DNA from: Bradyrhizobium sp. NAS80.1
Lineage (GTDB): Bacteria; Pseudomonadota; Alphaproteobacteria; Rhizobiales; Xanthobacteraceae
DNA: 39,890 bases
Direction of reading: 5' to 3'
Assembly (NCBI RefSeq): GCF_001908205.1
Contig: NZ_LGHL01000070.1
Span: 1 to 39,890, forward strand
Shown piece by piece: positions 16,075-24,340 of the stretch. The notes under the pieces were generated by a model that worked only from the letters and a program-made list of their open reading frames with translations, had not been told where the DNA came from and made no database searches. The number at the start of each line of letters is the position of its first letter. Position 1 is the first letter of the stretch. Position numbers and translations under genes: made by a program.

Positions 16075-16938
16075 ATGGAGTTAATGTTTGCGGGTTTGGC
16101 GCTCGGTGGTCTCTACGCCCTGCTGGCGATGGGATTGACGCTGCAGTACGGCGTGGCTCGAATTCTCAATCTCGCCTACGGTATCTTCGTGATCGCCGCT
16201 GCGTTCGGTGCCTATGTTGCGAAGGTCCAGCTCGGGATATCACCCATAGTTGCGCTGCTCTTCAGCCTTCCGCTCGGGTTCGGGCTCGGCTGGGCGTTGT
16301 ATTCCCTGTTGCTGCTCCCGCTGGTTCGGCGCACAAGGGCCGGCCCGCAGCTCGACATCGACAGTCTCTTGGCGACGTTCGGACTTATGTTCGTGATCGA
16401 GGGTGCGCTGCTGTGGATCTTCGGCGGAAATTTCTACAGCTATTCATACCTGTCGCATCCGGTTTATATCGCGGGTACTCCGGTGGAGGCGAACCGGCTG
16501 GTCGTGATCTTGGTCGCACTTGCCCTCACACTCCTTCTGCACGTTGGAATGAATCGGACTCGACTCGGTCTAGCGGTGCGCGCAGTCGAAGTAGATCCGG
16601 CGACGGCCGTTCTGGCCGGCATCGACGCGCGGACCATCTCGGCTCTCGTATTTGGAGTCGGCGGAGCTGTAGTCGCAGTCAGCGGCGTGATCATCAGTAT
16701 GTTTCTTCCATTCAGTGTCTCGATGGCCACCGAATTTCTCATGAAAGCCCTGTTAGTGGTCGTCATGGGTGGACTAGGAAGCATCTCAGGGTGCTTGCTG
16801 GCCGGAATGACATTGGGATTCGGTGAGACCATCGTCGCCCGCTTCATCGATCCGGGTCTGACGCTTGCGGTCAACTTCGGATTGTTCATCGTGGTGCTCA
16901 GCGTACGCCCCGCGGGTATTTTCGGAAGGACGGTGTAA
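16075..16938 (+). CDS. Branched-chain-type ABC transporter permease (LivH-like)
   Basis: This 287-aa inner-membrane protein has eight or so hydrophobic segments and the LivH-type opening 'LALGGLYALLAMGLTLQYGV' followed by 'ARILNLAYGIFVIAAAFGAY'. Other family marks are 'TRLGLAVRAVEVDPATAVLA', 'GIDARTISALVFGVGGAVVA' and 'KALLVVVMGGLGSISGCLLA', the last being the cytoplasmic coupling region. GGGAGAG precedes the ATG. It pairs with the LivM-like protein next to it; the stop overlaps that start as TAATG. Confidence 0.9.
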   Translation: MELMFAGLALGGLYALLAMGLTLQYGVARILNLAYGIFVIAAAFGAYVAKVQLGISPIVALLFSLPLGFGLGWALYSLLLLPLVRRTRAGPQLDIDSLLATFGLMFVIEGALLWIFGGNFYSYSYLSHPVYIAGTPVEANRLVVILVALALTLLLHVGMNRTRLGLAVRAVEVDPATAVLAGIDARTISALVFGVGGAVVAVSGVIISMFLPFSVSMATEFLMKALLVVVMGGLGSISGCLLAGMTLGFGETIVARFIDPGLTLAVNFGLFIVVLSVRPAGIFGRTV

Positions 16939-17882
16939 TGAGGTCGGTCTTCGTCGGAGCGATCCGGCGCGGCGCGCCAGCTGTCATCATTGCTGCCGTC
17001 GCCGTTCCGCCTATTCTGATAGATGGCTATGCGCTCTCGGTCGCGATCAATGTCGCCCAGTACGGCGTGATGGCAACAGCATGGGCGATGTTCTCCGGAC
17101 CGACTCGGTACGTCTCGCTGGCGACGGTGGCATTCTACGGCGTCGGTGTGTACACTGCGGCCCTGCTCGGGGGCAGTATGCCGTGGGCCATCGTTTTGCT
17201 CGCGGCCGCACTTTCAGGGGCAACTCTCGCCATACTTGCCGGCATGCTGACCTTACGCCTTTCGGGTGTATACTTCGTCATCTTCACATTTAGTCTATCC
17301 GAATTGCTCCGCCAGATCGTCACTTGGTACGAGGTCAATGTGCACCGTTCGGTCGGTCGCTACGTTTTCCTAGACGTGGCGCCGGCACACATCTACAGCC
17401 AGCTTCTGGGTCTCCTGGCGCTGCTGCTCGCCTTGGCCTGGCTGTTGCGGCGGTCGCGGATGGGGCTGGCATTGCGGATCATCGGCGCGGATCTCGTCGT
17501 CGCCAACCACATCGGCATCGACACTGCGAAGGTCCGTGTGCTCCTGTTCGCGTTCAGCGCAATCTTCATGTCCACGGCCGGAGCGATCATCGCGCCGCGC
17601 TGGACGTACGTCGATCCTGCGATCGCCTTCAGTCAAACGATATCGTTCGAAGTTCTGATCATGGCATTGTTCGGTGGCGTCCAGTTGCTGTTCGGGCCGT
17701 TGATCGGCGTTGCATCGCTTTGTCTGGTCTTTGAGTACCTATCGATACAGTTTCCGGATCAGCTGATCGCCTTCCTCGGATTGATCTACCTGCTGATCGT
17801 CTACGTCATGCCGAGCGGCATCGTTCCCGCATGCAGCGCGGTGGGGCAGGTTCTGGCGTTGAGAGAGAAGGCGGTCGCCTAA
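16938..17882 (+). CDS. Branched-chain-type ABC transporter permease (LivM-like)
   Basis: The second permease of the transporter is 314 aa with multiple membrane segments. It contains the LivM-type blocks 'QYGVMATAWAMFSGPTRYVS', 'LATVAFYGVGVYTAALLGGS', 'RMGLALRIIGADLVVANHIG' and 'SFEVLIMALFGGVQLLFGPL'. It overlaps its neighbours by one base on both sides (TAATG), so the permeases and ATPases are tightly coupled. The sequence is complete. Confidence 0.9.
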   Translation: MRSVFVGAIRRGAPAVIIAAVAVPPILIDGYALSVAINVAQYGVMATAWAMFSGPTRYVSLATVAFYGVGVYTAALLGGSMPWAIVLLAAALSGATLAILAGMLTLRLSGVYFVIFTFSLSELLRQIVTWYEVNVHRSVGRYVFLDVAPAHIYSQLLGLLALLLALAWLLRRSRMGLALRIIGADLVVANHIGIDTAKVRVLLFAFSAIFMSTAGAIIAPRWTYVDPAIAFSQTISFEVLIMALFGGVQLLFGPLIGVASLCLVFEYLSIQFPDQLIAFLGLIYLLIVYVMPSGIVPACSAVGQVLALREKAVA

Positions 17883-18610
17883 TGGGCAACATGCTGGGTC
17901 TGTGCCACGTGTCCAAGTCTTTCGGCGGGCTCGTCGCCGTTGACAACGTAAGTTTTACCATCGAAGAGGGAGAGATCGTGGGACTGCTTGGCCCGAACGG
18001 GTCCGGCAAGACGACGGTGCTTAACATGATTTCCGGCTCGTTTCGCCCGACCTCCGGCGAGATCTGGTACAAAGCCACCAACATCAGCCGAATGCGGGCG
18101 CACGACATCGTTCAGGTCGGTATCGCCCGGACGTTCCAGCTGGTCCGCGTGCTCGGCGCCTTCACTTGTGCCCAGAACGTCGCAGCCGCGCTTGCGTTTC
18201 ATCCGGGGGGTGCGTTCGGTCGCGCGGCCGTGGAGAGGATCGAGCGCTTGCTTGACACCGTGGGTCTTGTACTGAAAGCAGACGCTCTCGCCAGCGATCT
18301 GACTTACATCGACCTGAAGCGACTCGAGCTAGCGCGAGCACTTGCGCTTGATCCGTCCGTCCTACTGCTTGATGAGTGGTTGGCCGGGTTGAGCGGTACC
18401 GAGCTTGATGACGGCATCGCGCTCATTCGGTCGCTGCGCACGCAGGGGCTCACGATTCTTCTGGTCGAGCACGTGATGCGCGCGATACGTGCGTTGTGCG
18501 ATCGCTGCATCGTCCTAAGCAGCGCGGTGAAGATCGCGGAAGGGGCGACTGGCGACGTGCTGAGCGATCCACGGGTAGTGACCTCATATCTAGGGTCGCA
18601 CGATGCTTGA
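17882..18610 (+). CDS. ABC transporter ATP-binding protein (LivG-like) with a degenerate signature motif
   Basis: This is the first ATPase of the transporter, 242 aa from the ATG overlapping the livM stop. Walker A is 'LLGPNGSGKTTVLN' (about residues 35-48). Walker B is 'VLLLDEWLAGL', with Trp where Pro usually follows the Glu. The ABC signature, normally LSGGQ or LPYGDQ, reads 'DLTYIDLKRLELARALAL': the Gly and Gln are replaced although the flanking 'KRLELARAL' is kept. Related aromatic-acid importers carry similarly altered signatures, as I recall, so the protein may still work with an intact partner. The stop overlaps the next ATPase by eight bases. Confidence 0.88.
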   Translation: MGNMLGLCHVSKSFGGLVAVDNVSFTIEEGEIVGLLGPNGSGKTTVLNMISGSFRPTSGEIWYKATNISRMRAHDIVQVGIARTFQLVRVLGAFTCAQNVAAALAFHPGGAFGRAAVERIERLLDTVGLVLKADALASDLTYIDLKRLELARALALDPSVLLLDEWLAGLSGTELDDGIALIRSLRTQGLTILLVEHVMRAIRALCDRCIVLSSAVKIAEGATGDVLSDPRVVTSYLGSHDA

Positions 18611-19313
18611 TGTCAGTGGATTGTCGGTTTCGTATGGCATGCATGTGGCCCTCGCCGAGGCTGTCTTGAAGGTGGATCGTGGCGAGGTTGTTGTTCTGCT
18701 GGGGGCTAACGGCGCGGGCAAATCGTCTCTGATCAAGGCCTTGGCTGGCTTGGTGCGGTACGTCACCGGTGCGCACATTCGGCTCGGCGCGACAGATCTG
18801 ACTCGACTCGCGCCGCATCAGATCGTTGGCGCGGGACTGGCCTGCGTGCCGGAGGGACGTGGCGTTTTCGGCAGCTTGTCGGTGCGTGAGAACCTCACGC
18901 TGGGCGCCTACAGCGCCACCGACCATGTTCGCTTCAGAGACCGGAATGAACTCGTGCTGGCTCTATTTCCGAAACTGAAGATGCGCCTGCGGCAAAGCGT
19001 GCAGACCATGAGCGGCGGCGAGCAGCAGATGGTCGCGATCGGCCGAGCGCTAATGTCCGGTCCCGTCATCTTGCTGCTGGATGAACCTTCGCTCGGCCTG
19101 TCGCCCGCGGCGAGCGACGAATTATTTGCGGCCATTCGGCGGATCGCGGATCTCGGTACCGGCGTCCTCATGGTTGAGCAGAACGCCAGGCGCAGCTTTG
19201 CGATCGCCGACCGGGCCTATCTGCTGGAAAATGGAGCGATAGTGCGGAGCGGCAATGTGAACACGTTTCTCGACGATCGCGTGTTGATAAGAGCCTATCT
19301 CGGCGGCGACTAG
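18603..19313 (+). CDS. ABC transporter ATP-binding protein (LivF-like)
   Basis: The second ATPase is 236 aa and canonical throughout: Walker A 'LLGANGAGKSSLIKAL', the LivF-type 'GLACVPEGRGVFGSLSVREN', signature 'MSGGEQQMVAIGRALM', Walker B 'ILLLDEPSLGLSP', and H-loop region 'VLMVEQNARRSFAIADRAYL' in which the usual His is not evident, as in other LivF proteins. It presumably supplies the intact signature for the ATPase pair. It is the last gene of the transporter operon; a convergent fumarylpyruvate hydrolase gene ends 63 bases away. Confidence 0.9.
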   Translation: MLDVSGLSVSYGMHVALAEAVLKVDRGEVVVLLGANGAGKSSLIKALAGLVRYVTGAHIRLGATDLTRLAPHQIVGAGLACVPEGRGVFGSLSVRENLTLGAYSATDHVRFRDRNELVLALFPKLKMRLRQSVQTMSGGEQQMVAIGRALMSGPVILLLDEPSLGLSPAASDELFAAIRRIADLGTGVLMVEQNARRSFAIADRAYLLENGAIVRSGNVNTFLDDRVLIRAYLGGD

Positions 19314-19318
19314 GATCG

Positions 19319-19338
19319 GTGCGGTATCGGGGCCGCAC
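19319..19338. terminator. Possible bidirectional terminator hairpin
   Basis: GTGCGG and CCGCAC form a six-pair stem around TATCGGGG in the 63-base gap between two convergent genes. No T-tract follows, so this would be a weak or Rho-assisted site. It is a position-based suggestion. Confidence 0.3.
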
Positions 19339-19376
19339 TATCGCGCCCCCTCAGAGGGCTGCTCGCTGCTGCGAAG

Positions 19377-20078
19377 TCAAGCGGCCGGCGCTATGGTGAT
19401 CCGCAATTGGTTTAAGCCGGCGATATCGCAAGTAACTGTATCGCCCGGAGACAGTGGACCGATCCCTGCTGGGGTACCAGTCATGATGACGTCACCCGGG
19501 GCGAGTGAGACCAACTCGGAAAGCTTTGAGATAATCTCGGAGACGCTCCAGATCATCTGTCCGAGATCGCCGCTCTGGCGCAGCCTCCCGTTGACCCTTA
19601 GCGTAATCGCGCCTCGGGCCATCGCGCCAGCAGTTTCCGCTCTCGTCAGGGGGCCGCAAGCCGCCGAATCGTCGAATGACTTGCCGGCTTCCCACGGCCG
19701 TCCCAGATTGCGTGCTTCGAGCTGCAGGTCGCGGCGCGTGAGATCGATACCGACCGCATAACCGAAGATGCAACGCGCCGCCGCCGCTACCGGAATATCC
19801 CTCCCGCCCAATTTCAGGGCCACCACGAGTTCGACCTCGTGCTGGAAATCGGCGGTCTGCGGTGGGTAAGCAACGACGCTATCATGCGCCACGATGGCGT
19901 CGGCTGGCTTCGCAAAAAAGAATGGTGGCGCGCGTTCGTCCTGCCCCATCTCGCGGACGTGCTCCAGGTAGTTTCGGCCAACGCACCAGATCCGGCGAAC
20001 AGGAAAGACTAACTGGGTCCCGTCGATGGCCAAGATGGCCGGTTGAGCCGGTGGAATAACAAACCGTGTCTCGTGCAT
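19377..20078 (-). CDS. nagK: Fumarylpyruvate hydrolase (FAH family)
   Basis: The start at 20078 ('MHETRFVIPPAQPAILAIDG') is chosen for the AGGAGG ten bases upstream. The 233-aa protein is a FAH-fold metal hydrolase closely resembling NagK-type fumarylpyruvate hydrolases: 'VFPVRRIWCVGRNYLEHVRE', 'PPFFFAKPADAIV', the metal ligands in 'FQHEVELVVAL' and 'GYAVGIDLTRRDLQ', 'GRPWEAGKSFDDSAACGPL', 'IWSVSEIISKLSELVSLAPG' and 'DVIMTGTPAGIGPL'. NagK cleaves fumarylpyruvate to fumarate and pyruvate, the last step of the gentisate pathway. It is transcribed divergently from the hydroxylase gene, with a LysR-type box between them. Confidence 0.85.
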   Translation of the reverse strand: MHETRFVIPPAQPAILAIDGTQLVFPVRRIWCVGRNYLEHVREMGQDERAPPFFFAKPADAIVAHDSVVAYPPQTADFQHEVELVVALKLGGRDIPVAAAARCIFGYAVGIDLTRRDLQLEARNLGRPWEAGKSFDDSAACGPLTRAETAGAMARGAITLRVNGRLRQSGDLGQMIWSVSEIISKLSELVSLAPGDVIMTGTPAGIGPLSPGDTVTCDIAGLNQLRITIAPAA

Positions 20079-20155
20079 CGTCAAGATGCCTCCTGAGGGG
20101 TGATGCCGGCGGACTGTCGACGACCAAGCATGAGGTGATGTTGCGGGCCAAGTCG

Positions 20156-20172
20156 ATTGCATCGCGCGCAAT
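20156..20172. promoter_or_regulatory. LysR-type operator in the divergent hydrolase/hydroxylase promoter
   Basis: ATTGCATCGCGCGCAAT is a perfect five-base dyad with a seven-base spacer, matching the T-N11-A LysR box. It lies in the 212-base gap between the divergent hydrolase and hydroxylase genes, a typical LysR target position. The inner TTGC-N7-GCAA recurs at 14642-14656 before the transporter operon; a weaker TTGG-N7-GCAA lies at 21539-21553 before the VOC gene. Confidence 0.55.
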
Positions 20173-20290
20173 TATCGCTTCCTAGGGCTGCAATGGACCG
20201 GATCGGTCGACGTTCTATTCTCGCAAGCACAGGCCGAGCAGTCGGCAAGCAATCCGTTACGACACGTAGCGGCGTAGCAGGGGGAAACGA

Positions 20291-21508
20291 ATGGCCAAGA
20301 AGGATCAACCCGTTGTGCTCATCGCCGGCAGCGGAATTGGCGGGCTTGCGGCCGCCCTGGGCTTGGCGAGCAAGGGGGTGAAAACGACGGTTCTCGAGAA
20401 GGCCGCGAAGTTCGGTGAAATAGGCGCCGGTTTCGAGCTCGGTCCAAATGCGCTCGGTGCCCTCGACTATCTCGGCGTCGGCGACGCAGCGCGCGACGTG
20501 GGCGTCTACGTCAGCCGCCTGGTCCTGATGGACGCGGTGTCGGGGCGCGAAATATTCCACGTGCCTGTGAAATCCGATCGATTCGTTGAGCGGTTCGGCA
20601 ACCCGTGGGCGACGATGCATCGAAACGACTTGCACAATGTGATGCTAACTGCTGCGCGGCAATCCTATCTGATCGAACTGCATACCGGCTGCGAAGTCAC
20701 GGGATATGATCAGAGCGGGGCACAGGTCACGGCGAAAACCGCGGCGGGCGACGAATTCACAGGCGCCGCCCTAGTCGCCGCCGATGGTATGTGGTCGAAT
20801 GTTCGCCGGCAGATGATCGGTGACGAACTGAATGCTCTCGGACATACGGCGTATCGCGCGCTAATTCCAAGCGACCACATTCCGGCAGGCCTCGACTGGC
20901 TACGTGACACCACGACCCTGTGGGCTGGTCCGAAGTGCCATGTCATCACTTATCCGCTGTCGGGTACCCGGCTGATCAATCTGGTGCTGGTCAGCACGGA
21001 CAAGCGCTACGCCCCGCCCGGGCCGGTCGCCGGTGCCCCGATCTCGAACGAAGAAGTTTACGCTCGCTTTGATCATACGCATCCGCGCGTGAAAGGCATC
21101 TTCACCCTAGCGCCGGAATTTAAACTTTGGGCCATTGGCGACCGCGATCCAGCCCCGAAATGGGTTGATGGACGCGTCGCGCTGCTAGGCGATGCCGCAC
21201 ATCCGATGATGCAGTACGTTGCCCAAGGAGCATGTCAGGCACTCGAGGACGCGGTCTGCTTGGCGCATGCATTCGAGACGTGGAGCGGTGATATCGATCG
21301 TGCGTTCAGTGAGTACGAAAAGCGGCGCACCGTGCGAACGGCGCGCGTGCAGATTCTGTCACGCGCTGTCGGTGAGCACATCTATCACCCTTGCGGACCG
21401 CACGCCGACGTGAGGGACGCGATTCTCAGCAGAATGTCGATCGAGGAATTTTACGATCGGATGATCTGGTTGTGGGGTGGCAATGGGATCAACTCCCAGG
21501 CCGCGTGA
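20291..21508 (+). CDS. 3-hydroxybenzoate 6-hydroxylase-like FAD monooxygenase
   Basis: This 405-aa flavoprotein belongs to the group A aromatic hydroxylases. The N-terminal FAD Rossmann motif 'LIAGSGIGGLAAALGLASKG' is followed by 'EIGAGFELGPNALGALDYLG', 'ATMHRNDLHNVMLTA', the DG-type motif 'ALVAADGMWSNVRRQM', and the ribose-binding 'RVALLGDAAHPMMQYVAQGA' plus 'CQALEDAVCLAHAF'. The 'QYVAQGA' segment is characteristic of 3-hydroxybenzoate 6-hydroxylase, which makes gentisate, rather than of salicylate 1-hydroxylase. The divergent fumarylpyruvate hydrolase supports a gentisate route. Related hydroxylases of other monohydroxybenzoates remain possible. The ATG has GGGGGAAA upstream. Confidence 0.8.
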   Translation: MAKKDQPVVLIAGSGIGGLAAALGLASKGVKTTVLEKAAKFGEIGAGFELGPNALGALDYLGVGDAARDVGVYVSRLVLMDAVSGREIFHVPVKSDRFVERFGNPWATMHRNDLHNVMLTAARQSYLIELHTGCEVTGYDQSGAQVTAKTAAGDEFTGAALVAADGMWSNVRRQMIGDELNALGHTAYRALIPSDHIPAGLDWLRDTTTLWAGPKCHVITYPLSGTRLINLVLVSTDKRYAPPGPVAGAPISNEEVYARFDHTHPRVKGIFTLAPEFKLWAIGDRDPAPKWVDGRVALLGDAAHPMMQYVAQGACQALEDAVCLAHAFETWSGDIDRAFSEYEKRRTVRTARVQILSRAVGEHIYHPCGPHADVRDAILSRMSIEEFYDRMIWLWGGNGINSQAA

Positions 21509-21615
21509 ACGACGACGAGGACCGCCAGATCCGTGTTTTTGGCGCCCTCGCAAGCGATGATGTTTCAATGCCGGATGTCGGTGGTAAGGCAGTACGTAGG
21601 AAGGAAGACGATCGA

Positions 21616-22116
21616 ATGAGCAGCTCTGACACAATGACGACGTCCGCTTCGGCGGTAAAAGGACTCTTCCACGTCGCAATCAAGACCGCGGATCTGGACG
21701 CGACTAATAAATTTTATATCGAGGTGCTGAAGCTGACAAAGGTGTTCCGTCCGGATTTTCCATTTCCGGGCGCTTGGCTAGCTCCCTCCGCGGGTGGCGA
21801 AGCCATCATCCATGTCTACGCCGGCACTCCTGCGCTGGTCGATGGCAAAGTTCCGTTCGGCACTGGTGCGGTCGATCATGTCAGCCTCCTGCTGACCGGC
21901 TGGGACGACTATCTTGCCCGCATCCAAGCGAGCGGTCGCGACTGGCGGGCACAAGTGATCCCGGGTGTCAATGTGTGGCAAATCTTCGTTCATGATCCGA
22001 GCGGCGTCTTGCTCGAGCTGACCTTCTTAGGCAGGGACGAGTCCCGCTCGGCGCCGGACGTCCCGCTTGAGCGTCAGTACAGTGCCGACGAGAGGTTCGG
22101 ACCCTTCCGCAAGTAG
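21616..22116 (+). CDS. VOC-fold metalloprotein (glyoxalase/extradiol-dioxygenase superfamily)
   Basis: The start at 21616 ('MSSSDTMTTSASAVKGLFHV') is chosen for AAGGAAG eight bases upstream; the frame upstream is not conserved-looking. The 166-aa protein has two beta-alpha-beta-beta-beta modules. Candidate metal ligands are the His in 'GLFHVAIKT', the His in 'GAVDHVSLLL' and the Glu in 'GVLLELTFLG', the 2-His-1-Glu set of VOC enzymes. The hydroxylase gene ends 107 bases upstream, same strand, so it is probably part of the catabolic operon. It could cleave or rearrange a ring intermediate, or be a lyase/isomerase. The specific reaction cannot be read from the sequence. Confidence 0.8.
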   Translation: MSSSDTMTTSASAVKGLFHVAIKTADLDATNKFYIEVLKLTKVFRPDFPFPGAWLAPSAGGEAIIHVYAGTPALVDGKVPFGTGAVDHVSLLLTGWDDYLARIQASGRDWRAQVIPGVNVWQIFVHDPSGVLLELTFLGRDESRSAPDVPLERQYSADERFGPFRK

Positions 22117-22159
22117 TGCGGCGGGGCGGTGCGAGCAGTGCCGCTTAAGAGCGCCGCAC
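22116..22159. repeat. Inverted repeat after the VOC gene
   Basis: GTGCGGCG and CGCCGCAC form an 8-bp dyad with a 28-base loop; an overlapping alternative stem is CGGTGCG/CGCACCG. It starts at the VOC stop codon and lies before a convergent LysR gene, so a termination role is plausible though no T-tract is present. Confidence 0.35.
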
Positions 22160-22179
22160 CGAGAGGCCAAGCGAAAAGT

Positions 22180-22204
22180 GGAGGCGAGAATGCTCCTCGC
22201 TTCC
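22180..22204. terminator. Candidate bidirectional terminator hairpin
   Basis: GGAGGCGAG pairs with CTCGCTTCC (nine pairs, one G-T) around the loop AATGCTC. It lies between the convergent VOC and LysR genes. The stem is good but no T-run follows, so confidence is limited. Confidence 0.4.
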
Positions 22205-22270
22205 CCGCCAGAGTTTGTCACTACGCCATGACAATCCGGCTGGAAATACACTACCCGAGGCTGCGTGCTA

Positions 22271-23158
22271 TTAGGTGAACATCGCCCGGACATGGTTCCT
22301 CAGCCATCGGTGCGCGACATCGCCGTGCGAGCGTGGATGCCAGGCTTGCGATATCTCTATTCCTGGCGTCGGGACAGGCAGGGGAAAGACATGCAGTCGG
22401 ATGCTTTGCTGAGCCCATTTCGCAAAGGATGCCGGCACCGCTCCGAGCAGATCGGAGGCGGCCACAGCTGAGATCGCGGACTGGAAGTCCGGCGCGACGA
22501 TCGAGACGTCTCGGGACAGCCCTAGCGCGGCAAGGGCGTGGTCGATTGGGCCGTGAGCCTGTCCGCGGCGCGACGCTGACACGTGACCGTAGCGCACATA
22601 GTCGTTGGGCGAGACCTGATGTTGCGCGGCCAGCGGATGGCCGGCCGCGGCGATGCCGACATAATGATCCTGGAACAGCTTCTGTTTAAAGACCTCAGGG
22701 CCCGTGTGCTTCAGAACGGTAATCTCGAGGTCGATGCTTCGGTCGCGCAGCGCCTCCACGCCTTCCCAGTGCGGGTAGAAGCACAGTTTGACATGCGGCG
22801 CTTCCCTACGAATGCGCGCGGCTAGTTCAGCGGACCATGCGCCAATGAAGCCATCGCTGGTGCGCAGGCTGAACGTACGGTTCAACGTCTCGAATGAGAC
22901 GACATTGGGGGTGAAGAGAGCGTGGAGTTCTTCTAGAATCGATTGTACGCGGTCGCGCAGGTCGAGGGCACGCGCTGTCGGAACCAGCTTGCGACCGGCG
23001 AGGACGAAAAGCTCGTCATGCGTCAGGTCGCGAAGATGCGCTAACCGACGACTGGTAGCGGGAACGCTCAGGTTCAGGCGGTCGGCTGCCGCTGTGACAC
23101 TTCCCTCGGTCAGCAACGCATCGAGCGTCAGTAGCAGCGTGATGTCGACGTTTCTCAT
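22271..23158 (-). CDS. LysR-family transcriptional regulator (NahR/NodD-like)
   Basis: This is a 295-aa LysR regulator starting 'MRNVDITLLLTLDALLTEGS'. The winged helix reads 'SVTAAADRLNLSVPATSRRL' then 'AHLRDLTHDELFVLAGRKLV' and 'PTARALDLRDRVQSIL'. That opening ('DLTLLLTLDALL...SVTAAA') places it in the NahR/NodD-like branch, whose members often sense aromatic acids. It sits convergent to the catabolic genes and is the best local candidate to bind the TTGC-N7-GCAA boxes. The gene is intact with a normal length. Confidence 0.9.
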   Translation of the reverse strand: MRNVDITLLLTLDALLTEGSVTAAADRLNLSVPATSRRLAHLRDLTHDELFVLAGRKLVPTARALDLRDRVQSILEELHALFTPNVVSFETLNRTFSLRTSDGFIGAWSAELAARIRREAPHVKLCFYPHWEGVEALRDRSIDLEITVLKHTGPEVFKQKLFQDHYVGIAAAGHPLAAQHQVSPNDYVRYGHVSASRRGQAHGPIDHALAALGLSRDVSIVAPDFQSAISAVAASDLLGAVPASFAKWAQQSIRLHVFPLPVPTPGIEISQAWHPRSHGDVAHRWLRNHVRAMFT

Positions 23159-23677
23159 TGCGTGATCCCCGCTTGGTTCGTACGCTAATCATAGCGCGTT
23201 CTCTACGCTGCATGCCAGACGGGCGGGGCGTTGGCGGTGCAACACGCGCGAAGGTCACGTGCCTCAGATGTTTGCAGATCTCGCACCTGAGCACAGGCAG
23301 CATGGGATTCCGCGGCGGGTCGCCACAGCCTAATCGCCGTCGTAGTAGTGTGTCAAAATGTGATCGTGATGGAGCATCTCAGCGACTCCGGGCGAATCCC
23401 GTAGATGCATTCGCATTCTCGACGACTCGCCTTTCTCGGAAGAAGGGGTGTACTCCGCGTCGAGAAATCGGCGGTAATCGCACAGTGCCAGTCGAGCTCA
23501 TCGAGAAGGCCGATCAGTTGATCCATCGCTGCGAGTATTCCCGCTGATCCTTTGCAGCGGCGACAGCGTAGACGCCGACTGGCAGGTTCTGCGCGACGTG
23601 CTCGTTCATCTTGCTGTCCCTGTCGGAAACCTAATCCAGCTGGCCCGTGAGGCCGAATCGCGCAGTGCTTCTGTCTC
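23159..23677. other. Gene-poor stretch before the truncated transposase
   Basis: I see no recognisable gene here. It must contain the LysR promoter (minus strand) near 23160-23220 and probably the left end of the insertion element near its right side, but I cannot identify the inverted repeat without a second copy. Short open frames on both strands lack domains. Confidence 0.4.
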
Positions 23678-24340
23678 ATGAGAGAAGCCTACAGCCTGGT
23701 CTGGTCGGTGCTGGTCTTATTGTTCCGGTCGCGGGTCTCGTTGGAAGCTGAGATCCTGATCCTTCGTCATCAACTTAACATCCAGCGACGGCATGTGCCG
23801 AAGAGAGTGGCCTTCAGTGCCATGGATCGCCTGATCTTTGTTGGGCTGTATCGTTTGGTGCCTAATACCATCAAGGCGCTGACGATTGTGAAGCCCGATA
23901 CCGTCATCCGTTGGCACCGTGCCGGTTTCAGGTCGTATTGGCGCTGGAAATCGCGGAACCGCTGCGGCCGACCAACTGCACTGTTGGAGATTCGCCGGCT
24001 GATCCGCGAGATGAGCATCGCCAACCCGTTGTGGGGAGCGCCGAGAATCCACGGAGAGCTTCTCAAGCTCGGCATCGAGCTCGGCCAGACCAGCGTCGCC
24101 AAGTCTATGGCGCGGAGGAGGGGCCCTCCCGCGCAGGGCTGGAAGACGTTCCTTCGCAACCATGCGGATGGCAGTGTCGCAATGGACCTCTTCGTCGTGC
24201 CGACAATCTCGTTCCGACTACTCTATGGCTTGCTAATCATAGACCATGGCCGGCGGCAGATCCGGTGTTTTGGAGTGACCGCGCACCCGACGGCCGAATG
24301 GCTCGCCAATCGGCTCACGGAAGCCTGTGGCTGGGAGCAA
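23678..24340 (+). mobile_element. Integrase-core transposase, 3' truncated
   Basis: The reading frame opens 'MREAYSLVWSVLVLLFRSRV' and continues 'SLEAEILILRHQLNIQRRHV', 'IVKPDTVIRWHRAGFRSYWR', 'LWGAPRIHGELLKLGIELGQ' and 'VAMDLFVVPTISFRLLYGLL', the pattern of rve-type transposases common in Bradyrhizobium. The first catalytic Asp is in 'AMDLF'. After 'LTEACGWEQ' (about 24340) similarity stops: the regions holding the second Asp and the catalytic Glu are gone, replaced by LacI-family coding sequence in another frame. The frame stays open to 24640 but that part is out-of-frame regulator DNA. The element is therefore dead. Confidence 0.85.

Noticed and set aside
23353..23679. 108-codon minus-strand frame in the gap before the truncated transposase, and a 31-codon frame within it
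   Set aside because: Neither shows conserved-looking sequence; no start context was convincing.
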